Shown in pieces: positions 1 through 6,444 of a DNA stretch of 8,522 nt. Every line of letters starts with the position of its first letter. Positions within the stretch are counted from its first letter, which is position 1. Both the position numbers and the translations under genes were made by a program. The notes below the pieces were generated by a model. The model was not told the origin of the DNA. It did not search any database and saw only the letters and a program-made list of their open reading frames with translations. Origin of the DNA: an uncultured Archangium sp. (GTDB lineage Bacteria; Myxococcota; Myxococcia; Myxococcales; Myxococcaceae); the NCBI GenBank assembly GCA_937875615.1, contig CALNBU010000887.1, positions 1-8,522 of the forward strand. Direction: 5' to 3'.

Positions 1-134
1 GTGGCCGCCGCGAGGTCCGGGAGCTCCAGCATTCCGCCGGGCTCTCCCTGCGCGAAGATGGCGCGCAGCACCCCGTCGCCGGCCGCCGGCTGCAGCGCCT
101 CGGGGCGCAGGTAGCGGGCGTGCAGAATGGGCAT
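1..134 (-). CDS. Unidentified protein, N-terminal 44 residues (runs off left edge)
   Basis: This is an open frame on the minus strand starting at an ATG (complement of 132-134) and continuing without a stop to the window edge. The visible protein begins MPILHARYLRPEAL and is rich in Ala, Pro, Leu and Gly; almost all third codon positions are G or C, as in its neighbours. The start lies 9 nt beyond the gyrB stop, and a GAGGG sequence that overlaps the gyrB TGA is well placed as its ribosome binding site. That suggests co-transcription with gyrB and perhaps translational coupling. I do not recognise a family from 44 residues and see no signal peptide, lipobox or membrane helix in this part. The main uncertainty is whether this ATG is the true start. 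Confidence 0.6.
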   Translation of the reverse strand, partial: MPILHARYLRPEALQPAAGDGVLRAIFAQGEPGGMLELPDLAAA

Positions 135-143
135 GGGCCGCCC

Positions 144-2606
144 TCAGAGGTCCAGCGTCGCGTTCAGCGCGTTCTCTTCGATGAAGGCGCGGCGCGGCTC
201 CACCTCGTCGCCCATCAGCAGCGAGAACATGCGCTCGGCCTCCACCGCGTCGGACACCTTCACCTGCAGCATGGTGCGGCGCCGCGGGTCCATGGTGGTC
301 TCCTGGAGCTGCTCGGGGTTCATCTCGCCCAGGCCCTTGTAGCGCTGCATGGCCACGCCGTGGCTGGCGTCGTCGAGCGCGAACTTGAGCACCTCCTGGT
401 ACGTCTGGGCCGTCACCGTCGCCTCGCCGATGTTCAGCGTGTAGGGCGCGGGGCCCAGGGCCTTGAAGCTCTCCTTGAGCGTCGAGAGCTCCCGGAACTC
501 CGGAGAGGCGAGGAAGGGCACGTCGATGACCGTCTCGCGCGGGCTGCCGTTGACCTCGGTGTTGATGAGGTACTTCTTCGCCGAGTGCTCCGGGTCGGCG
601 TCGCGCTTCATGCCGTTCTTCTCGAGCCAGTCGACGAGCACCGGGTGTCGCGTCTGGAGGTACTCGAGCATGGTGTCGAACTCGTCGGCCGTCTTCTCGT
701 CGTCCTTGAGCAGCTCCGGCGACAGCGAGGTGGCCTGCACCAGCGCGTCGATGACCCGGGCGTCGCGGCGCAGTGCCAGCTTCTCCAGCCGCTTCTCGTA
801 GCGGATGATCTGCGCCAGCAGACCCTTGAGGTCCTCGCCGGTGACCACGGTGCCGTCGGCGCGCGCCAGCTTCGTGCGCTCGCCGGCGATGGAGAGGAGG
901 TACTGGTCGCGGGCGTCCTCGTCCTTGACGTACAGCTCCTTCTTGCCGCGGGTGATTTTGAAGAGCGGCGGCTGCGCGATGTACACGAAGCCCTTCTCGA
1001 TGATTTCCGGCATCTGCCGGAAGAAGAAGGTCAGCAGCAGCGTGCGGATGTGCGAGCCGTCGACGTCGGCGTCGGTCATGAGGATGACGCGGTGGTAGCG
1101 GATGTCGTCGGGCTTGTAGTCGTCGGTGTTGGCGCCGGCGCGCACCCCGGTGCCCAGCGCGGTGATGAGCGTGACGATGAGGTCGCTCGAGAGCATCTTC
1201 TCGATGCGCGCCTTCTCGACGTTCAGGATTTTTCCGCGCAGCGGGAGGATGGCCTGGAAGTGCGGGTCGCGGCCCTGCTTGGCCGAGCCGCCTGCGGAGT
1301 CACCCTCGACGATGAACAGCTCCGACTCGCTGGGGTCCTTGCTGCGGCAGTCGGCCAGCTTGCCCGGCAGCGAGAGGCCGTCGAGCACGCCCTTGCGGCG
1401 CACCGTCTCGCGGGCCTTGCGCGCGGCGATGCGGGCGCGGGCGGCGTCGCCGATTTTGCCGATGATCTTCTTCGCGGCCTGCGGGTTCTCGTCGAGCCAG
1501 GTCGACAGCCGCTCGTTGACGATGCTCTCGACGAGGCCCTTCACCTCGGAGTTGCCCAGCTTCTGCTTGGTCTGCCCTTCGAACTGCGGCTGCGGCAGCT
1601 TCACCGAGATGACGCAGGCCAGACCCTCGCGCGCGTCGTCGCCGGTGGGCTGCTCCTTGAGGTCCTTCCAGAGGCCGGTGCGCTCGGCGTAGTTGTTGAT
1701 GCTCTTGGTCAGCGCCGCCTTGAGCCCCGAGAGGTGCGTGCCGCCCTCGGGGGTGTTGATGTTGTTGGCGAAGGTGAAGATTTTCTCGTCGTAGCCCTCG
1801 TTCCACTGCAGCGCGATTTCGACCTGCACCTGGTCCTTCTCGCCCTTGAAGGCGATGGGCTTGTCGTGCAGCCGCGCCTTCGACTGGTTGATGTACTCGA
1901 CGAAGCTGGCGATGCCGCCCTCGAAGCGGAACTCGTGGCTCTTGCCGGTGCGCTCGTCGGAGATGGCGATGTGCAGCCCCGCGTTGAGGAAGGCCAGCTC
2001 GCGCAGGCGCGCCGAGAGCGTGTCGAAGTCGTAGTCCTTCACCTCGAAGATGGTGGGGTCGGGGTGGAACGACACCTTGGTGCCACGCTGCTGCGTGACG
2101 CCCACCTCGGTCACCTGCTGCTGCGGCACGCCGCGCGCGTAGCGCTGCTGGTACACCCGGCCGTTGCGCTGCACCTCGACGTGCATCCAGTCGGACAGCG
2201 CGTTGACGCACGAGACGCCCACGCCGTGCAGACCGCCCGACACCTTGTAGGCGGAGTTCTCGAACTTGCCGCCGGCGTGCAGCTTGGTCATCACCACGTC
2301 GAGGGTGTCCATGCCCGGCACGCTGGGGTGCGGTCCCACGGGGATGCCGCGGCCGTCGTCCACCACGCTGATGGAGTTGTCGACGTGGATGAAGACGTTC
2401 ACCTTGCTGGCGAAGCCCGCCAGCGCCTCGTCGACGGAGTTGTCCACCACCTCGTAGACGAGGTGGTGCAGCCCGCGGACGAAGGTGTCGCCGATGTACA
2501 TACCGGGCCGCTTGCGGACCGCCTCGAGGCCCTCCAGTACGGTGATGCTCGACGCGTTGTACTCAGCAGGCTTCGGCGCTTCGGGAGGCGGCGTCTGGGT
2601 GTCCAT
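144..2606 (-). CDS. gyrB: DNA gyrase subunit B
   Basis: GyrB is the ATPase and TOPRIM subunit of the A2B2 type II topoisomerase that introduces negative supercoils in the cytoplasm. In this 820-aa protein the GHKL ATPase domain (about 18-230) has EVVDNSVDEALAG (52-64, catalytic Glu52, Asn56), DDGRGIPVG (83-91, Asp83), HAGGKF (110-115) and GGLHGVGVS (124-132). The transducer domain carries GGTH (288-291) and the QTK loop (Gln345, Lys347). The TOPRIM domain has EGDSAGGSAKQGR (434-446, Glu434), LPLRGKILNVEKA (454-466) and the metal-binding DADVDG (512-517). About 165 residues (roughly 560-725) form the insert seen in E. coli-type GyrB and absent from the shorter Bacillus type. RYKGLGEMNPEQLQ (755-768) and EPRRAFIEENAL (803-814) close the protein. 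It is slightly longer than the 804-aa E. coli protein because of a Pro-rich N-terminus. The ATG at 2606 has an AAGGAG sequence 11 nt upstream. The Asp-Val-Asp-Gly, EGDSAGGSAKQG and 'QLQETTMDP' sequences favour GyrB over ParE. I see no truncation or missing catalytic residue. Confidence 0.99.
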   Translation of the reverse strand: MDTQTPPPEAPKPAEYNASSITVLEGLEAVRKRPGMYIGDTFVRGLHHLVYEVVDNSVDEALAGFASKVNVFIHVDNSISVVDDGRGIPVGPHPSVPGMDTLDVVMTKLHAGGKFENSAYKVSGGLHGVGVSCVNALSDWMHVEVQRNGRVYQQRYARGVPQQQVTEVGVTQQRGTKVSFHPDPTIFEVKDYDFDTLSARLRELAFLNAGLHIAISDERTGKSHEFRFEGGIASFVEYINQSKARLHDKPIAFKGEKDQVQVEIALQWNEGYDEKIFTFANNINTPEGGTHLSGLKAALTKSINNYAERTGLWKDLKEQPTGDDAREGLACVISVKLPQPQFEGQTKQKLGNSEVKGLVESIVNERLSTWLDENPQAAKKIIGKIGDAARARIAARKARETVRRKGVLDGLSLPGKLADCRSKDPSESELFIVEGDSAGGSAKQGRDPHFQAILPLRGKILNVEKARIEKMLSSDLIVTLITALGTGVRAGANTDDYKPDDIRYHRVILMTDADVDGSHIRTLLLTFFFRQMPEIIEKGFVYIAQPPLFKITRGKKELYVKDEDARDQYLLSIAGERTKLARADGTVVTGEDLKGLLAQIIRYEKRLEKLALRRDARVIDALVQATSLSPELLKDDEKTADEFDTMLEYLQTRHPVLVDWLEKNGMKRDADPEHSAKKYLINTEVNGSPRETVIDVPFLASPEFRELSTLKESFKALGPAPYTLNIGEATVTAQTYQEVLKFALDDASHGVAMQRYKGLGEMNPEQLQETTMDPRRRTMLQVKVSDAVEAERMFSLLMGDEVEPRRAFIEENALNATLDL

Positions 2607-2715
2607 GCGGTGGTGTACTCCTTGCGGCGGGGCGCTTTTTCAAACGCGCGAAAAGACTTGAAAACGTCTACCATGTTTCACCCTGTAAAAGGGGCCTTTT
2701 GAGAGGGGCCAACCA
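2607..2715. promoter_or_regulatory. Divergent intergenic region between gyrB and the lipoprotein-mogA genes
   Basis: These 109 bp separate two divergently oriented genes, so they should hold promoters for both. The stretch 2636-2700 is clearly richer in A and T than the flanking coding DNA. Reading toward gyrB, TTTACA (complement of 2684-2689) resembles a -35 box but has no good -10 at 16-18 bp. Reading toward the lipoprotein, TTGAAA (2658-2663) could be a -35, but the nearest -10-like hexamer, TGTAAA (2684-2689), is 20 bp away, which is too far for an ordinary housekeeping promoter. A short inverted repeat, AAAAGG/CCTTTT around GG, lies at 2687-2700. The gyrB ribosome binding site AAGGAG is the complement of 2618-2623, and GAGAGGGG at 2701-2708 serves the rightward GTG start. 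Promoter function is inferred from layout; no precise site can be assigned. Confidence 0.45.
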
Positions 2716-3106
2716 GTGAAGTTCATTGTGTTTTTTGCAGTGCTGGGTGCGTGCGCGAGCGCGCCGGAGCGCGCGGTGACGAAGAACAAGGTGCCGTACG
2801 AGGTGCAGCAGATGACGCGAGGCCCGGCGCTGGAGCCCGTGGAGGCGCTCTCGGCGTGGCTGGAGGCCGCCGGCGAAGCCACGGTGCGCGTGCCGTTGAC
2901 GGTGCGCCGCGAGGGCCCGGGCCTCGCCGCGCAGCTGGGGGCGCTGCCGGTGACGCTCGACGACAGCGCGCTGGGCATCGCCTTCGCCGAGCGCGTGCGT
3001 GGTGTGGGCCGAGGGCCGCTGGAGCGCGGGCACCTTCCGGGTGTTGCACTTCTCCCGCGCGGCGGGCGCGGACGAGGCCGTGGACTTCGTGGAGGTGCGG
3101 CGATGA
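2716..3106 (+). pseudogene. Small lipoprotein gene with a net frameshift, overlapping mogA
   Basis: The gene starts at GTG 2716, 7 nt after the ribosome binding site GAGAGGGG. The product begins MKFIVFFAVLGACASAPE, a short lipoprotein signal with lipobox LGAC, so Cys13 would be lipidated. The first frame reads sensibly to about ALGIAFAER (2968-2994). Beyond that it turns Gly/Arg-rich with poor G/C at third positions, while the frame one nucleotide on reads CVVWAEGRWSAGTFRVLHF and onward, with nearly every codon ending in G or C. This second frame ends at TGA 3104-3106, overlapping the mogA ATG (3103-3105) as ATGA, a typical coupled junction. The restored protein would be about 129 aa, probably a membrane-anchored periplasmic or outer-membrane lipoprotein of unknown function. 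The net change is +1 or -2 nt, somewhere in roughly 2990-3004. It may be a genuine mutation or a sequencing error; I see no slippery heptamer that would argue for programmed frameshifting. An uncritical reading gives one 304-codon ORF, 2716-3630. Confidence 0.7.
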
Positions 3107-3630
3107 CCGCGCGCATCGGCGTCGTCACCCTGTCCGACCGCGCGGCTGCGGGCGTGTACGAAGACCGCTCCGGCGCCGCCATCCGCGAGGTGCTGACGGA
3201 GTGGCTGGCCAGCCCCTGGGAGCCCGTCTACCGGCTCATTCCGGACGACCGCGCCACCATCGAGGCCACGCTGGTCGCGCTGGCCGACGACGAGCGCTGC
3301 GGCCTCATCGTCACCACCGGCGGCACCGGCCCCGCGCCCCGCGACGTGACGCCGGAGGCCACCCAGGCGGTGTGTCAGAAGCTGCTGCCCGGCTTCGGCG
3401 AGGCGATGCGCGCGGTGTCGCTCCAGAGCGTGCCCACCGCGATTCTCTCGCGGCAGACGGCGGGCATCCGCGGCGCCAGCCTCATCGTCAACCTGCCGGG
3501 CAAACCAGCGGCCATCCGCGAGTGCCTGACGGCGGTGTTCCCGGCGATTCCGTACTGTCTCGACCTCATCGGCGGGCCGTACCTCGAGGCGACGGCGCGC
3601 GCGCCCGCGGTGTTCCGGCCCAGGAAGTGA
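3103..3630 (+). CDS. mogA: Molybdopterin adenylyltransferase MogA
   Basis: MogA activates molybdopterin by adenylylating it with ATP, making the MPT-AMP into which MoeA inserts molybdate; it acts in the cytoplasm late in Moco biosynthesis. The 175-aa protein aligns by eye with E. coli MogA throughout. It has SDRAAAGVYEDRSG (11-24), RLIPDD (44-49; Asp48 matches the essential E. coli Asp49), TTGGTGPAPRDVTPEAT (71-87; Asp81 matches essential Asp82), PGFGEAMR (96-103), PTAILSRQ (111-118), NLPGKP (130-135) and a final FRPRK. It lacks the dozen-residue loop that E. coli has after the ECL motif, which explains most of the length difference. I chose the ATG at 3103 because the MogA fold begins there and because it overlaps the restored stop of the upstream lipoprotein gene. 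The same frame stays open back to 2716, so a pipeline may annotate a 304-aa fusion. SDRA and the RDVTP context favour MogA over MoaB. No other Moco gene is visible nearby. Confidence 0.94.
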   Translation: MTARIGVVTLSDRAAAGVYEDRSGAAIREVLTEWLASPWEPVYRLIPDDRATIEATLVALADDERCGLIVTTGGTGPAPRDVTPEATQAVCQKLLPGFGEAMRAVSLQSVPTAILSRQTAGIRGASLIVNLPGKPAAIRECLTAVFPAIPYCLDLIGGPYLEATARAPAVFRPRK

Positions 3631-3647
3631 GCTAAGGGCGCGGGCTC

Positions 3648-4127
3648 ATGAACCCCGACGCCCAGCCCTTTGGAACGCCCGCCGCACCGGCCGGCCCGCA
3701 CCCGCACCTCAACCTCGCCGGGACGCTGCTGGCCATCACCGGCGGCCTCTCGATTCTGTACGCGCTCTTCCGCATCGCCTCGTCGGCGCTGGGTGGCTTC
3801 GTGGGCGGTGACCCGGCTGACGTCCTCCGGCAGGTCGACCCGGCGATGCGGGAGCAGCTGGGCCCGCTGCTCGCCGTCCTGGAGAGAGGCTCGACGATGA
3901 TGGGGGTGGTCTGGGGCCTGGTGATGGCGGGCGTCAGCGCCTTCGTCGTCTTCGGTGGCCTCAAGCTGCGCAGCGGGCAGTCCTACAATCTGGCGATGGC
4001 CGCCGCGGTGCTGGCCACCATCCCCTGCTGCTTCAACGGCTGCTGCTGCGTCATTTCCATGCCCGCGGGCATCTTCGCGCTCATCCTGCTGACGAAGCCC
4101 GAGGTGAAGGCCAGCTTCACCAACTGA
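3648..4127 (+). CDS. Small four-helix membrane protein of unknown function
   Basis: This 159-aa protein starts at ATG 3648, 17 nt after the mogA stop, with AAGGG upstream. A short cytoplasmic-looking N-terminus, rich in Pro and Ala with HPH at 18-20, leads into a hydrophobic segment (about 21-51). A polar amphipathic stretch follows (about 55-81, containing DPADVLRQVDPAMREQ), then a second helix (about 82-104). A basic turn, KLRSGQSYN (106-114), leads into two close helices (about 115-128 and 132-148) separated by CCFNGCCCV. Five cysteines cluster at 127, 128, 132, 133 and 134. The tail is TKPEVKASFTN. This resembles the general pattern of small membrane proteins annotated only as hypothetical or DUF proteins in myxobacteria, but I cannot name a family. 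It has no lipobox or enzyme motif. The cysteine cluster lies at the membrane surface between helices, where it could bind metal or be acylated; that is speculation. Confidence 0.85.
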   Translation: MNPDAQPFGTPAAPAGPHPHLNLAGTLLAITGGLSILYALFRIASSALGGFVGGDPADVLRQVDPAMREQLGPLLAVLERGSTMMGVVWGLVMAGVSAFVVFGGLKLRSGQSYNLAMAAAVLATIPCCFNGCCCVISMPAGIFALILLTKPEVKASFTN

Positions 4128-4131
4128 CTTT

Positions 4132-4155
4132 GCACCTGGGGTGTGCCGCAGGTGT
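4132..4155 (+). promoter_or_regulatory. Small hairpin over the ribosome binding site of the repeat lipoprotein
   Basis: CACCTG (4133-4138) and CAGGTG (4149-4154) are exact inverted copies around a 10-nt loop, and a G-U pair can add one step. The AGGTG (4150-4154) in the 3' arm is the best Shine-Dalgarno candidate for the ATG at 4165, so folding could hide it. The stem is short and has no T tract, so it is not a convincing terminator. Confidence 0.3.
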
Positions 4156-4164
4156 TGGTCAGGC

Positions 4165-6369
4165 ATGCGAAACATCGTCGGTGCATTGTTTGTGGTGCTG
4201 GTGGCCTGCGGCGGCCCTGGAGGGTTGGACTGTGTGTGCCCCTCGGGGGAGGCGTGCAGTCTGGGCCAATGTGCCGCCGACGGGGGCGGTGCGACGGGCG
4301 GAGGCCGCGCCTCTGGCGATTACGACGCAGGCGCCGCGGTCGACGTCGACGGTGGCGTCGCCTGCCCGATGAATTGCCCAGAGACCTTCTCCTGTGAGGC
4401 CGGGGTGTGCGTGGGCACGCTGCGGCAGGGGTTGGTCCTGAACCAGCGCCTCTCGAAGGTGTCGGGCACCCTGCTCGTCAACGGCGTGGCGCCGAAGCGG
4501 GACGCGGCGCTGTGTGCGGCAAACCCGACCATGGAGTTGGGGAGGGTCTACTTCGGCGTGTCCTCACACAGCTTCACCTGTGAGAACACGGTCGACGGCT
4601 TCGACTGGTCGCTCACGCTGATTCCCGGGGTCTACCAGGTGAAGGTGAGGAGCGAAGAGCACTGGTACGGGGCCCAGATGGTGCTGGAGGAGTTCGTGGT
4701 CGACGGTGAGGTGTCGGGGCTGGCGCTGGACGTGGCGTTCGTCACCGTTTCGGGGCGGGTGACGGTGAACGGCGCTGCGCCGAATCAGGACGCGGCGTGG
4801 TGTGCGTCCAACCCGGACGCCTCCCTCGGCGACGTGGTCTTCATGCTCCAGCACCCCAGCGGTAGCGAGGCCCTATTCCGCTACCACTTCACCTGCGCCA
4901 ACACCAACGGCGGTTTCTCGTGGAGCCTGCCGCTCGCAGCGGGCCGTTACCGTGTGCAGGTGACCGGCGCCGAGGCGCGCGGAGGGCTGCAGCCGTTCGC
5001 CGCCATCGTCTACGACGAGCTCATCGTCGACGGGCCAGTCGCCGACGTGGTGGTCGACCAGGCCGTGGCCACGCTGTCAGGCATCATCACCATCGATGGG
5101 AGCGCGCCGATGCGCAGCACCAGCTACTGCAACAACAGCAACAACCTCTACGATGCCATCGGGCAGCTTGAGTTCGTCGAGCCGCGGCGGAACGTACGCT
5201 TCACCTACGTCTTCACCTGTTTCAACACGATGACGACGGGCTTCACCTGGTCGGCGCAGCTCCCGGCCGGCGACTACCAGGTCACGCTCCTGCGGGGCGA
5301 ATACTCGAGCGGAGCGAAAGTCAACCTCGTCAACTACCGCTACTCGGTGCACGAGGCGCTGGAGGTGCGCGGCGACCAGCCCGCGGTGGTGTTCAACCAG
5401 TCGACGCAGCGCTACCTGGTTTCGGGCACGGTGCAGGCAGAGGGCGTGGCGCTCTCTCGCGATGCCGCCTTCTGTCAGCGGCCCGAGAACGCGAACCGGC
5501 GCCTCGGCTACGTCGTCTTCGGTGCGCCCATGCTGACGAATCCGCTGTCGTACGGGTTCACCTGCGCCAACACCGAAGCGGGCTTCGCCTGGTCGATGGA
5601 GCTGCCCCCGGGGCGCTATGACATCGTCCTCGCGCGAGACGAAGCGACGGCCGAGGCCGGCGTCAACCTGATGGATGCCATCGACGAGTTCCAGTCGGGC
5701 TTCGTGGTGGAGGGCCCGCGGAGCGATGTCACGCTGAATCAGGTCGGCCACCGCGTCAGCGGAACCCTGCTGGTGGACGGGGTCCGGCCTACCCGTGACG
5801 CTGCGTATTGCGCGCGCAGCGAGAACGCGAAACAGGTGATTGCCTCGATGTCTCTGGTCAACCAGGAGACGAGGGCGCTGCAGGTGTACCGCTTTCGGTG
5901 CGACAACACGACCTCCGGAGACTTCGACTGGAGCCTTCGGCTCCCGTCGAGGACCTACCGGGTCTGGTCGTTCCCCAGCGCGGAGTCGGTCGCCGCTGGC
6001 GTCAACATCGGTGAAGACGTCCGCTTCTCCGCGCCGCTGGTTCTCGACCGGGACATCTCGGGCGTGGTGTTGAACAGGCTGTCGACGGCGCAGGTCTCAG
6101 GGCGCCTCACGGTGAATGGGGCGCCGCCGCATCGCGACGAGGACTTCTGTCGCGAGCCAGCCAACGCGGACTACGTCATCGCCAGTCTCGACTTCAGTGG
6201 TGGCTACCCGCCGCGTAGTCGCTATGAGTTTACGTGTGCCAACACCGCCGCGGGCTTCGACTGGTCGGTGATGCTCGACCCGGGGATCTCCTACGCGGTG
6301 ACGACGTATGGGAGCCCGAAGGTGGGTCTGATGTCCGGCTCGCTCTACGAAGGGTTGGTCATTCGCTGA
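4165..6369 (+). CDS. Six-repeat cysteine-rich surface lipoprotein, family not recognised
   Basis: The ATG at 4165 is preferred over an in-frame GTG at 4141 because it gives a clean lipoprotein signal, MRNIVGALFVVLVAC, with lipobox LVAC and lipidated Cys15. It also has AGGTG 10 nt upstream. The 734-aa product should be exported by Sec and anchored in a membrane, probably the outer membrane. Residues 23-36 and 67-82 hold two similar cysteine motifs (CPSGEACSLGQC and CPETFSCEAGVC, pattern C-P-x4-C-x4-C), separated by a Gly/Asp/Ala linker. From about 98 to the end there are six tandem domains of 90-110 residues. Each opens like VSGTLLVNGVAP-x-RDAAxC and later has Y-x-FTCANT-x2-GF-x-WS and L-x2-G-x-Y-x-V. 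The alternating pattern suggests small beta-sandwiches like carboxypeptidase-regulatory or CnaB domains, each possibly with one disulfide. No catalytic motif is visible, so adhesion, scaffolding or ligand binding are the likeliest roles. The gene lies 37 nt after the membrane protein. Confidence 0.9.
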   Translation: MRNIVGALFVVLVACGGPGGLDCVCPSGEACSLGQCAADGGGATGGGRASGDYDAGAAVDVDGGVACPMNCPETFSCEAGVCVGTLRQGLVLNQRLSKVSGTLLVNGVAPKRDAALCAANPTMELGRVYFGVSSHSFTCENTVDGFDWSLTLIPGVYQVKVRSEEHWYGAQMVLEEFVVDGEVSGLALDVAFVTVSGRVTVNGAAPNQDAAWCASNPDASLGDVVFMLQHPSGSEALFRYHFTCANTNGGFSWSLPLAAGRYRVQVTGAEARGGLQPFAAIVYDELIVDGPVADVVVDQAVATLSGIITIDGSAPMRSTSYCNNSNNLYDAIGQLEFVEPRRNVRFTYVFTCFNTMTTGFTWSAQLPAGDYQVTLLRGEYSSGAKVNLVNYRYSVHEALEVRGDQPAVVFNQSTQRYLVSGTVQAEGVALSRDAAFCQRPENANRRLGYVVFGAPMLTNPLSYGFTCANTEAGFAWSMELPPGRYDIVLARDEATAEAGVNLMDAIDEFQSGFVVEGPRSDVTLNQVGHRVSGTLLVDGVRPTRDAAYCARSENAKQVIASMSLVNQETRALQVYRFRCDNTTSGDFDWSLRLPSRTYRVWSFPSAESVAAGVNIGEDVRFSAPLVLDRDISGVVLNRLSTAQVSGRLTVNGAPPHRDEDFCREPANADYVIASLDFSGGYPPRSRYEFTCANTAAGFDWSVMLDPGISYAVTTYGSPKVGLMSGSLYEGLVIR
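4456..6366 (+). repeat. Six tandem protein-coding repeats of about 300-330 bp
   Basis: Within the lipoprotein gene the encoded units span roughly 4456-4734, 4744-5064, 5071-5397, 5416-5742, 5749-6075 and 6091-6366. Cysteine pairs are at residues 117/139, 213/244, 322/352, 437/467, 549/579 and 662/691, so the spacing is 29-31 in units 2-6 but 22 in unit 1. Units 3-5 share a later GVNL-like element. Unit 3 departs most from the opening consensus (APMRSTSYC instead of RDAAxC), and unit 6 lacks the closing strand that links one unit to the next. The copies are diverged at both protein and DNA level, which points to old duplication rather than recent slippage. Confidence 0.9.
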
Positions 6370-6370
6370 G

Positions 6371-6430
6371 GCGGTTTCCCGAGAGGGAGACCCGCACGAA
6401 GCGGGCTTCACCAACCGGGGTGTTGGTGAA
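6371..6430 (+). terminator. Three consecutive hairpins between the lipoprotein and channel genes (terminator or leader structure)
   Basis: The 75-nt gap holds TCCC-GAGA-GGGA (6377-6388), CCCGC-ACGAA-GCGGG (6391-6405) and, strongest, TTCACCAAC-CGGGGT-GTTGGTGAA (6407-6430), a perfect 9-bp stem with a 6-nt loop. None is followed by a T run, so a classical intrinsic terminator is not supported. The last stem ends just before AGAG (6431-6434), the weak ribosome binding site of the channel gene. The structures might cause partial termination, slow RNA decay or affect initiation of the downstream gene; I cannot tell which. Confidence 0.35.
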
Positions 6431-6444
6431 AGAGTGCGCGCGTC

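Noticed and set aside
120..2702. An 860-codon open frame on the plus strand opposite gyrB.
   Set aside because: It is the antisense shadow of a high-GC gene: it is full of Leu, Val, Arg, Asp and His runs, shows no domain, and lies on top of an unmistakable GyrB.
2986..3004. Programmed ribosomal frameshifting at the lipoprotein frame change.
   Set aside because: There is no slippery heptamer, in-frame stop with shifty codon or strong downstream structure; a mutation or sequencing error is simpler.
2716..3630. A natural lipoprotein-MogA fusion protein of 304 aa.
   Set aside because: Residues about 95-128 of the fusion are Gly/Arg-rich with poor third-position G/C, while another frame codes well there and ends in an ATGA overlap with mogA.
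2751..3635. A 294-codon plus-strand frame overlapping the lipoprotein and mogA.
   Set aside because: Arg/Gly/Ala/His-rich out-of-frame translation of mogA with no recognisable motif.
4141..4164. GTG 4141 as the start of the repeat lipoprotein.
   Set aside because: It would put MCRRCWSG in front of a complete lipoprotein signal and falls inside the hairpin that holds the ribosome binding site; ATG 4165 gives a normal signal peptide.
3375..4175. A 266-codon minus-strand frame across mogA and the membrane protein.
   Set aside because: It is rich in His, Arg and Gln, spans two well-supported plus-strand genes and has no motif.
6371..6430. A classical Rho-independent terminator after the repeat lipoprotein.
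   Set aside because: The stems are real but no T tract follows any of them on either strand.
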